DNA of 64,000 nucleotides from Actinomycetota bacterium (lineage in GTDB: Bacteria > Actinomycetota > Acidimicrobiia > Acidimicrobiales > Ilumatobacteraceae). Made by a program: the position numbers and the translations under genes. Under the pieces are notes generated by a model. The model did no database searches and was not told the origin of the DNA. It saw only the letters and a list, made by a program, of their open reading frames with translations. The DNA lies in contig CAUJET010000056.1 of assembly GCA_963169665.1 (NCBI GenBank), positions 30,190-94,189 of the forward strand. Reading direction: 5' to 3'. Below are positions 57,501-64,000 of the stretch, in pieces (position 1 is the stretch's first letter; the number at the start of each line of letters is the position of its first letter).

Positions 57501-58058
57501 CTCGTCGCGGGCCATACGGGCGTCGGACATGGTGTCGGCGGTGACGGTGATCTCCGCGCCGAACACCGTGGGCAGCCCCACGGCCCGGGCCCCCTCGGCG
57601 AAGCGCACCACGCCGTACAGCCCGTCGTGGTCGGTGAGCGCGAGCGCCTCGAGGCCGAGCCGGGCTGCTTCCTCGGCGAGTTGTTCGGGGTGCGAGGCCC
57701 CGTCGAGGAACGAGAAGTTCGAATGGCAGTGCAGCTCGGCGTAGGGCGTGGTCGGGGCGTCGGGCCGCATGAGCGGCCGGGTGGTGTCGGGGTCGGCCGG
57801 CCGGAACGAGGGCTGGATCGAGGGCTGGAACGGCTGGCGCTTGCGGCTCCACGCCGGGCCGTCGCCACCGGCGTTCCACGACGGCGAGCCGGGCGCCCGC
57901 CCGTCCTTGCCCCGCGCCTCTGGCGCCTCGCCCTCCGGCTGCTCCCATTCCTCCCGCTGCTCCCGGGCACGCGCCTGTTCGTGCTGTTCGGGCGTCCAGC
58001 GGCCCGACAGCAGCGCTTCGACGTCCTTCCAGGGCATGCTCGGGTTGTTGAAGCCCAT
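54522..58058 (-). CDS. dnaE2: Error-prone DNA polymerase III alpha subunit
   Basis: An 1178-aa C-family polymerase used in mutagenic translesion synthesis. The N-terminal PHP domain starts at AELHCHSNFSFLDGASHPEQ, the polymerase aspartates are in GPPDIDLDIES, and NYGFPESHSVSFSYLVYSS and the C-terminal OB region (VTIAGVVTHRQRPMTAQGTT) are typical of DnaE2. Start ATG 58058 is 6 nt from TACGGT (58070-58065), which adjoins a perfect LexA box. In many bacteria dnaE2 is clustered with imuA/imuB; neither neighbours it here. Confidence 0.95.
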   Translation of the reverse strand: MGFNNPSMPWKDVEALLSGRWTPEQHEQARAREQREEWEQPEGEAPEARGKDGRAPGSPSWNAGGDGPAWSRKRQPFQPSIQPSFRPADPDTTRPLMRPDAPTTPYAELHCHSNFSFLDGASHPEQLAEEAARLGLEALALTDHDGLYGVVRFAEGARAVGLPTVFGAEITVTADTMSDARMARDERHTLQQVRVASDDQRHEPDPHGHHLLVLADGPDGYARLSRALSLGHLAGEKGSPQFALGDLADAAAGHWWVLTGCRKGTVPAALLADGPGAARRELQRLMELFGRDRVVVELWDHGDPLDSARNDALAELAGRLDLPCIATNNVHYAAPAQRQLAMAVAAVRARRSLDELDPWLPAAATAHLRSGAEQARRFLRYPGVVELAAEIGRAAAFDLSLVAPSLPPFPCPDGPDGQPLTEMEYLREIVLHGARRRYGDRPAPGEDLSLRARAWRTIDHELQVIEGLGFAGYFLVVWDIVEFCNRADIFCQGRGSAANSAVCYALGVTKADAVSLGLLFERFLSPERDGPPDIDLDIESDRREEVIQYVYERYGRHHTAQVANVITYRARSSVRDMAKALGFAPGQQDAWSKQVDAWGNLASTAEQPDVSIPATVMSLAAEIEDAPRHLGIHSGGMVICDRPVIEVCPVEWARMDRRSVLQWDKDDCAAAGLVKFDLLGLGMLSALHYAVDLIREHRGYEVDLATIPQEDEVYAMLCRADTVGVFQIESRAQMATLPRLKPRRFYDLVVEVALIRPGPIQGGSVHPYIRRRNGQEPITYLHPLLENSLGKTLGVPLFQEQLMQMAIDVAGFTPSEADQLRQAMGSKRSKARMERLKTRLYEGMSERGITGAVADEIFVKMAAFANYGFPESHSVSFSYLVYSSSWIKYHEPAAFCAALLNAQPMGFWSPHSLVQDARRHGVVVHTPDLNASLATATLEPCEESVGGVAVRLGIGSVRGIGAELAAEIQAGRPYTSVEHLVRRVPQLTQTQLEAMATAGAFTECFGSDRRTALWEVGAAVQSRPDRLQGIVTGVVAPQLPGMDEVETAVADLWATGVAPTGHPTRFLRDELRRRGVLTSDELQTAEPRSRVTIAGVVTHRQRPMTAQGTTFMNLEDETGLMNVVISKGCWARHRAVARDAAALLIRGRLERSEGVVNVVAEQLVPLPVPASTASRDFR

Positions 58059-58064
58059 CGGAAC

Positions 58065-58086
58065 ACCGTATCGAACACGTGTTCGA
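58065..58086 (-). promoter_or_regulatory. LexA-controlled leaderless promoter of dnaE2
   Basis: The SOS box TCGAACACGTGTTCGA (58071-58086) is a perfect palindrome matching the mycobacterial LexA consensus. It is immediately followed on the minus strand by the -10 box TACGGT (58070-58065) and, 6 nt on, the ATG. A bound LexA dimer would cover the -10/spacer region directly. The site is 100+ bases from the divergent sigma gene. Confidence 0.88.
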
Positions 58087-58185
58087 TCACACAAGTGGTC
58101 CACTCCCCAACACACCCGTCACGAGCGTCGGAATTTCTGGGAGGCTCGCGACGGAGACCGCAGCCGCCGAACGATGGAAGGACGC

Positions 58186-58236
58186 ATGAACGCCCCGATC
58201 ACGGTCCGCCCCTCCGCGACGAGGACCCCCGGATGA
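58186..58236 (+). CDS. 16-residue leader ORF before the ECF sigma gene
   Basis: ATG 58186 has a GGAAGGA ribosome site 4 nt upstream and encodes MNAPITVRPSATRTPG. Its TGA overlaps the ATG of the sigma gene (ATGA at 58233-58236). The arrangement suggests translational coupling, so the leader may set sigma-factor expression. No known attenuator peptide is recognised. Confidence 0.45.
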   Translation: MNAPITVRPSATRTPG

Positions 58237-58796
58237 TCTCCACCCGCGACGCGATGGAGCTCTACGAACACGCCGTCGGCGACGTGTACGGCTACCTCGT
58301 CCGTCGCTGCCCGAGCGTCGCCGTCGCCGAGGACCTCACCGCCGAGACCTTCCTCGCCGCCACCAGGGCCCTCCACGAGCGCGACGAGGCACTCTCCGTC
58401 GGCTGGCTGATCGGCACCGCCCGCCACAAGCTGGTCGACCACTGGCGCCGCGAAGGCCGACAGCGGCAGGCGCTCGAGGAGCTCTACGAAGGATCGGCGG
58501 AACCCGTCGACTCGTCCGATCCCATCGAGGTGATCGACTCGCTCGACGTCCACGACGTGCTGTCGAGGCTGACCCCACATCACCGGGCGGCGCTGACGCT
58601 GCGGTACCTCGACGGCCTGCCGGTCGAGCAGGTCGCCGTCCACCTCGACCGATCGCTCCACGCCACCGAGTCGCTGCTGATGCGGGCCAAGGCCGCCTAT
58701 CGAGCGCTGACCACCGACTCGACCACCGACTCGACCACCGAACCGACCCCCGGCTCGACCCCCGACTCGACCCCCGGCGAAGGACGTCCCCGATGA
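58233..58796 (+). CDS. ECF RNA polymerase sigma factor
   Basis: A 187-aa group 4 sigma factor with region 2 (LYEHAVGDVYGYLVRRC, AEDLTAETFLAATRAL, WLIGTARHKLVDHWRR) and region 4 (LTPHHRAALTLRYLDGLPVE, HATESLLMRAKAAYRAL). The C-terminal tail is a low-complexity TDST/PxST repeat. A GAGGA site lies 8 nt upstream and the leader ORF overlaps the start. The TGA overlaps the start of the VOC-domain gene (ATGA), so sigma and VOC protein are co-expressed. Confidence 0.92.
   Translation: MISTRDAMELYEHAVGDVYGYLVRRCPSVAVAEDLTAETFLAATRALHERDEALSVGWLIGTARHKLVDHWRREGRQRQALEELYEGSAEPVDSSDPIEVIDSLDVHDVLSRLTPHHRAALTLRYLDGLPVEQVAVHLDRSLHATESLLMRAKAAYRALTTDSTTDSTTEPTPGSTPDSTPGEGRPR
58713..58772 (+). repeat. 12-bp coding tandem repeat in sigma-factor tail
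   Basis: Five in-frame units of ACCGACTCGACC type (two exact, three diverged) at 58713-58772 encode the TDST-rich C-terminus of the sigma factor. Unit number could vary without shifting frame. Confidence 0.85.
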
Positions 58797-59821
58797 GCGA
58801 CATCCCAGGCATCCCGACCGATCCGTTCGACGCGCTGCGCGCCGACGCCACCCCGATCGCACCGCCGGCCCACGTGGCCGACCGCATCCGCCGCCTCGTC
58901 CTCACCGAACAGGAGCGCCTCATGACCGAGACCACCCCCGCCCCCCAGCCGACGCGCCGCCGCATCGCGGCCGATCTGACCGCCGCTCCGACCGTGATGC
59001 CGTACCTGTGCGTCGACGGCGCAGCCGCTGCGATCGACTTCTACGTCGACGCCTTCGGCGCCGTGGAGCACCACCGCATGGTGGGCGACGACGGCCGCAT
59101 CGGTCATGCCGAGATCGTCATCGGCAACAGCCGGATCATGCTCGCCGACGAGTACCCCGAGGCGGGCGTGCTGGCACCGACCACCCGCGGCGGGAGCTCC
59201 ACCAACTTCACCTTCACCACGCCCGACGCGGCCACCCTCGACGAGATCTTCAGCCGAGCGCTCGAGCTCGGCGCGACCGAGCTCCGCCCCGTCGCCGACC
59301 AGTTCTACGGTCACCGCCAGGGCACCCTGCTCGATCCGTTCGGGCACCAGTGGTCGATCAGCGCACCGATCGAGGACTTCGACGACGACCGGTACGACGC
59401 GAACAGTCGCGACGCCGGATTCGAGATCGTCCGCCCCGAGCGCGAGCCCATCGAGGGCGACCACCAGGTGAAGCACCACGAGGTGGGCGACCTCTTCTAC
59501 TTCACGCTCCCGGTCGCCGACCTCGCCCGTGCCCAGGCGTTCTTCAGCGCCGTCCTCGGGTGGCGGTTCGACGATCCCTCCAACGGCCACGTGGGCAACA
59601 TCTCCGCACCTCCCGGTGGGGTGGAGCCCACCACCGAGCCGGCGCCGCCGCGGCTGTGGTTCGTGGTCGACGACATCGACGCCGCCGTCGCCCGGGTCCG
59701 CGAGCTGGGCGGCACCGCGACCGAGCCGGTGCGCTACGACTCGGGCTGGGATGCGGCCTGCACCGACGACCAGGGCACGCCGTTCCACCTGAGCGTCCCG
59801 GCAGCGAAGTACACGCGCTGA
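58793..59821 (+). CDS. Double VOC (glyoxalase/bleomycin resistance-fold) protein with anti-sigma-like N-terminus
   Basis: A 342-aa protein. Residues 1-45 (DPFDALRADATPIAPPAHVA, DRIRRLVLTEQERL) look like the N-terminus of small anti-sigma or sigma-linked proteins. Two VOC domains follow: about 65-195 (MPYLCVDGAAAAIDFYVDAF, LLDPFGHQWSI) and about 225-342 (LFYFTLPVADLARAQAFFSA, LWFVVDDIDAAVARVRELGG). VOC proteins bind metals and modify or sequester small molecules. It is coupled to the ECF sigma gene. Confidence 0.85.
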   Translation: MSDIPGIPTDPFDALRADATPIAPPAHVADRIRRLVLTEQERLMTETTPAPQPTRRRIAADLTAAPTVMPYLCVDGAAAAIDFYVDAFGAVEHHRMVGDDGRIGHAEIVIGNSRIMLADEYPEAGVLAPTTRGGSSTNFTFTTPDAATLDEIFSRALELGATELRPVADQFYGHRQGTLLDPFGHQWSISAPIEDFDDDRYDANSRDAGFEIVRPEREPIEGDHQVKHHEVGDLFYFTLPVADLARAQAFFSAVLGWRFDDPSNGHVGNISAPPGGVEPTTEPAPPRLWFVVDDIDAAVARVRELGGTATEPVRYDSGWDAACTDDQGTPFHLSVPAAKYTR

Positions 59822-59874
59822 CGATCACAACTCGGCACCGCCAGGCGACGATCCGGCCGCGTCCGGAACGCGGA

Positions 59875-59925
59875 CCGGCCGCACCCTCGTCCCACTCGAC
59901 ATCGAGTCGGATCGGGTGCGGCCGG
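59875..59925. terminator. Bidirectional nested hairpin between VOC and PadR genes
   Basis: CCGGCCGCACCC (59875-59886) is the exact complement of GGGTGCGGCCGG (59914-59925). Inside lies a second perfect stem ACTCGA/TCGAGT (59894-59907). It occupies the space between two convergent genes and should serve both. Confidence 0.65.
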
Positions 59926-59939
59926 CGCGTTCGAGAGGT

Positions 59940-60527
59940 TCAGGCCTCGGCGAGCAACTGGTACAGCTTGCGCCGTGCGTCGTTGACGATCGTCGTGGCC
60001 TGTGCGATCAGACCCGAGTCGCTCTGCACGCCGATCTGCTTGACCGCCATGCCGAGCTGACCGAACGCGTGCCACAGCGCCCGATGGCCACCGCCCTCGT
60101 CGGTCGGCATCCACGGGGCGCCGCCCGGCTCGTCGGCACGTTCTGCCAAGGCGGTCTGACCCGCCTCGGTGATCTCGTAGACACGCTTGTCGTCGCGCTG
60201 CTCGCTGCGCACGAGCCCGGTCTCCTCCAGCAACTGCAGCGTCGGGTAGACCGAGCCGGGGCTCGGCTTCCACCGTCCGCCCGTACGGTCCTCGAGTCGC
60301 TGGATGAGCTCGTAGCCGTGACCCGGCCCGTCGACGAGTGCCGACAACAGTGCGAACCGTGTGTCGCCCCGCCGCATCCGCCCTCGTCCGCCGCGAGGCC
60401 CGGGGCCACCGTGGCCGAACCCGAACTCGCGGCCCGGCCCCTTGCGGCGGTGCTCCCCCGCCGATCCCTGGGGTCCGTGTGATCCGTGGGATCCGTGGGA
60501 TCCATGTGATCCGTGTGATGGACGCAT
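59940..60527 (-). CDS. PadR-family regulator with His-rich N-terminal repeat
   Basis: A 195-aa regulator. The PadR winged helix spans about 55-130 (FALLSALVDGPGHGYELIQR, GSVYPTLQLLEETGLVRSEQ) with a C-terminal dimerisation helix. The first ~22 residues are HGS repeats followed by a Gly/Arg-rich stretch, which is unusual and could bind metal. A strong AAGGAGG site sits 6 nt before ATG 60527. The upstream sequence has a CGATATATCG palindrome (60595-60604), a plausible autoregulatory operator. No transporter gene is adjacent in the window. Confidence 0.88.
   Translation of the reverse strand: MRPSHGSHGSHGSHGSHGPQGSAGEHRRKGPGREFGFGHGGPGPRGGRGRMRRGDTRFALLSALVDGPGHGYELIQRLEDRTGGRWKPSPGSVYPTLQLLEETGLVRSEQRDDKRVYEITEAGQTALAERADEPGGAPWMPTDEGGGHRALWHAFGQLGMAVKQIGVQSDSGLIAQATTIVNDARRKLYQLLAEA
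60472..60516 (-). repeat. 9-bp coding tandem repeat (HGS/HGP)
   Basis: Five units of GATCCGTGG type (60472, 60481, 60490, 60499, 60508) encode the His-Gly-Ser repeats at the PadR N-terminus; differences are few, so the expansion looks recent. Confidence 0.9.
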
Positions 60528-60594
60528 GATGCGCCTCCTTCCACCGATCGCCCACGTTGGGTCCTGACCGGTCTCGATTGATTGAATGCCATCA

Positions 60595-60604
60595 CGATAT
60601 ATCG
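60595..60604. promoter_or_regulatory. Palindrome in PadR upstream region
   Basis: CGATATATCG is a perfect AT-cored palindrome about 68 bases before the PadR start, followed on the minus strand by a TATCGT -10-like box that overlaps it. PadR proteins bind ATAT-type inverted repeats, so autoregulation is plausible. Confidence 0.4.
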
Positions 60605-60685
60605 TTATCGATCGTCGGGCAACCCCCGCCGGCTGCGACAGCGGTCACGCGGGCTGTCCCGGGCCACACCTGCCGGCCCGGGGCC

Positions 60686-60715
60686 GATCAGGGCAGCCGG
60701 ATCAGGGCAGCCGGC

Positions 60716-60720
<5 letters not shown>
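60686..60720 (-). repeat. 14-bp tandem repeat across the GH1 stop codon
   Basis: GATCAGGGCAGCCG occurs at 60686-60699 and 60700-60713, and a third, diverged copy holds the GH1 stop codon at 60716-60718. On the minus strand each unit includes TGA, 14 bases apart, so stops appear in all three frames. Confidence 0.85.
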
Positions 60721-62107
<1,387 letters not shown>

Positions 62108-62162
62108 CGGGCGTCTCCTCGGGAGGTCGCGTCGTGGATCGAGCAGCGGATCGAGCGGTGGA

Positions 62163-64000
62163 TCAGGTGGGGGGTGCGAGCGGGCGAGCAACGGCGAGCG
62201 GCAGCGCGGGTGGCGGGGGTGGCGGCTGCACACCGCCGTCGCGGGCATCGACGAACCAGCCCATCGCGAGCGGGCCGAGGCGGAGCCACGGACCGTCGAT
62301 CGCGACCGAGCCGCCGAGCAGCTCGACCGGCTCCTCGAGCCCGGCCCACCGCAGGGCGTCGACCGAGACCGAGACCGAGGTGGGCCCGACGTTCGCGATG
62401 CCGTAGAAGCGGCCGTGCACCGGGTGACGACGTTCGAACGCGAGCACCGACAGGCGATCGTGGCGGTGCATGTAGGTCTCACCGCCCGACGACAGCGCGG
62501 GCGTGGCACGGCGCACGGCCAGCAGGTGCCGCATCCCGTCGAGCACCCGACGCTCCACCGAGCCGGGCGCGGCGTGCTCGACGGCCGCCCAGTCCATCGC
62601 CGGCCGGTGCACCCAGCGCGAGTCGTCGGCACGGTGCGGATCGTCGAGGAACGTCCAGTCGTTGCACATCGCGATCTCGTCGCCCATGTACACGAGCGGG
62701 ATGCCACCGAACGACGCGATCACCTGATAGCCGAGCAACAGCCGCCGCACACCGAGGTCGAGCATCTCCTCGTCGCCGTCGCGGCGTGCGCGCTCGATGC
62801 CGGCGAGCGATGCCCCACTACCGCAGGTGCGCTCGTCGGCCGCCACCTCGTTCGACGAGAACGCCGCGCCGAGGGCGAACGAGCCGGGCGCGTCGCCCCG
62901 GTAGAACTCGGCGAGGTACCGCCGATGCGCCGCACCGTCGATGCCGATCTGCGCGGCGACGGCGTCGTCGACCGCCCAGCCGATGTCGTCGTGGCACCGC
63001 AGGTACGACACCCACCCGGCGCGCCGCGGCGTGGGCGGCAGCAGGGCGAGCGACTCCGTCGCGAGACGGGTGTCGCCCGTCGCGAAGCTGTTCCAGAGCA
63101 TCACCATCAACTGGTTGTGATACGCGATGTGGCACTCGTCGCGCTCCTGACGATGCGCTCCGAGGTACGGCACGAGGTCGCGAGGTGCGACGATCGCTTC
63201 GGCCTTCAGCACCACGCCGGGTGCAGCGATCGACACGTAGGCGCGGAACGCCTGCGCGATGAGATGCGCCTCTGGCTGGTTCTGGCAGTTGGTGCCCAGC
63301 CGCTTCCAGGTGAACGCGATCGCATCGAGGCGGAGCACGTCGACGCCGAGGTTCGCGAGCTCGAGCATCACGCCGAGCATCTCGACGAACACGTCGGGGT
63401 TCGCGTAGTTCAGATCCCACTGATAGGTGTTGAACGTCGTCCACACCCAGCCTTGCAGGTCGTCGTCCCACGTGAAGTTGCCGGGCGCGATCTCGGGGAA
63501 CACCTCCGGCAGGGTGCGCTCCCACTGGTCGGGCAGCGCGCGATCGGCGAACACGAGGTAGTAGTCGCTGTGCGCGGCCGAGCCCGCCTTGGCCGCGAGC
63601 ACCCACGGGTGCTCGGCGGCCGTGTGGTTGAGCACGAGGTCGAGGCACAGGCTGATGCCGCGGGCGCGCAGCGCGTCGGCGAGCGCCTCGAGATCGGCGC
63701 GCGTGCCGAGGTGCGACTCGACGTCGGTGTAGTCGACGATGGCGTAGCCGCCGTCGTTGGCGCCCTCGCGCGCCTTCAGCACGTTCATGAGGTGCAGATA
63801 GGTGACGTGCAGCCCCTCGAGGTGATCGAGGCGGCCGGTGACCCCGGGCAGGTCGCCACCGAACTGCTCGGCGTAGGCGACGTAGCCGATCTGGTCGGCG
63901 TCCTGGAACCACAGCGGGTGCTGCTCGCGGCGGATGTCGAGCTCGCGCAGGCCGGGCTTGCGCTGCGCCGCCGCGGCGGCGAGCACGCCGAGGATGCGCG
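62163..64000 (-). CDS. Amylosucrase-type GH13 enzyme, 5' end outside window
   Basis: At least 611 residues of a GH13 protein closest to amylosucrase, which transfers glucose from sucrose to alpha-glucan. NDGGYAIVDYTDV, LCLDLVLNHTAAEHPW, GVDVLRLDAIAF (nucleophile Asp), VLKAEAIVAP (acid/base Glu) and YLRCHDDIGW (transition-state Asp) are present. NCQNQPEAH is an amylosucrase-specific segment. The reading frame is still open at base 64000, so about 60 N-terminal residues are missing. Together with GlgC, GlgA and GH1 it indicates glucan and sucrose metabolism. Confidence 0.92.
   Translation of the reverse strand, partial: RILGVLAAAAAQRKPGLRELDIRREQHPLWFQDADQIGYVAYAEQFGGDLPGVTGRLDHLEGLHVTYLHLMNVLKAREGANDGGYAIVDYTDVESHLGTRADLEALADALRARGISLCLDLVLNHTAAEHPWVLAAKAGSAAHSDYYLVFADRALPDQWERTLPEVFPEIAPGNFTWDDDLQGWVWTTFNTYQWDLNYANPDVFVEMLGVMLELANLGVDVLRLDAIAFTWKRLGTNCQNQPEAHLIAQAFRAYVSIAAPGVVLKAEAIVAPRDLVPYLGAHRQERDECHIAYHNQLMVMLWNSFATGDTRLATESLALLPPTPRRAGWVSYLRCHDDIGWAVDDAVAAQIGIDGAAHRRYLAEFYRGDAPGSFALGAAFSSNEVAADERTCGSGASLAGIERARRDGDEEMLDLGVRRLLLGYQVIASFGGIPLVYMGDEIAMCNDWTFLDDPHRADDSRWVHRPAMDWAAVEHAAPGSVERRVLDGMRHLLAVRRATPALSSGGETYMHRHDRLSVLAFERRHPVHGRFYGIANVGPTSVSVSVDALRWAGLEEPVELLGGSVAIDGPWLRLGPLAMGWFVDARDGGVQPPPPPPALPLAVARPLAPPT

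Overview
The window looks like chromosomal DNA of a high-GC actinobacterium, most likely an Ilumatobacter-type Acidimicrobiia (inferred from gene content, not proven). Pointers are very high G+C, LexA boxes of the mycobacterial type, DUF3039, DUF4031, DUF222-HNH and DinB/DUF664 proteins, an F420-type LLM oxidoreductase, many acyl-CoA enzymes, and frequent leaderless start codons. In about twenty genes a TANNNT -10 box sits 6-8 nt before ATG or GTG. I saw no tRNA, rRNA, CRISPR array, insertion sequence or prophage. Genes are dense and no gap exceeds 300 bases; the largest are 22905-23153, 34958-35190 and 12894-13103.

Layout. 1-16988: acyl-CoA and lipid enzymes (two AMP-binding synthetases, two acyl-CoA dehydrogenase-fold proteins, a crotonase, a methylmalonyl-CoA mutase-type large subunit) mixed with an EAL signalling protein, an MFS exporter, a nitroreductase, a GH18 protein and a DNA glycosylase. 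17129-28990: an AspT-type transporter behind a nine-residue mini-ORF, RidA, class II aldolase plus EamA exporter, a DUF222-HNH gene with an SOS box, a membrane protein/GntR pair with a probable operator, a rhodanese-MoeB fusion, a sirtuin, and a pilin-like protein with two related adhesin-like domains. 29037-40670: GlgC and GlgA, a CaCA exchanger, PepA, cobalamin adenosyltransferase, YceI, a kinase-fold protein and a two-gene ABC exporter.

40692-41045 holds the most unusual gene: an ArsC-family reductase whose catalytic cysteine codon is an in-frame TGA, followed directly by a hairpin with the geometry of a bacterial SECIS element. It is best read as a selenoprotein, and the conventional reading frame loses its first twelve codons. 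41107-48004 is a run of small housekeeping and unknown genes ending in a phosphatidylcholine synthase. 49276-51203 and 58186-59821 are two ECF sigma operons, one coupled to an LCP-family membrane protein and one to a double-VOC protein. Between them lie a TetR-linked operon (51304-53422), an LLM oxidoreductase and an SOS-controlled dnaE2. The right end carries a PadR regulator, a GH1 glucosidase and a truncated amylosucrase.

Themes that connect the genes: alpha-glucan metabolism (glgC, glgA, amylosucrase, GH1); B12-dependent acyl-CoA rearrangement (mutase and adenosyltransferase); the SOS response (dnaE2 and the HNH gene); membrane and envelope functions (Pcs, LCP, ABC exporter, pilin-like protein). 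Several 3' ends carry tandem repeats or inverted repeats that touch the stop codon.
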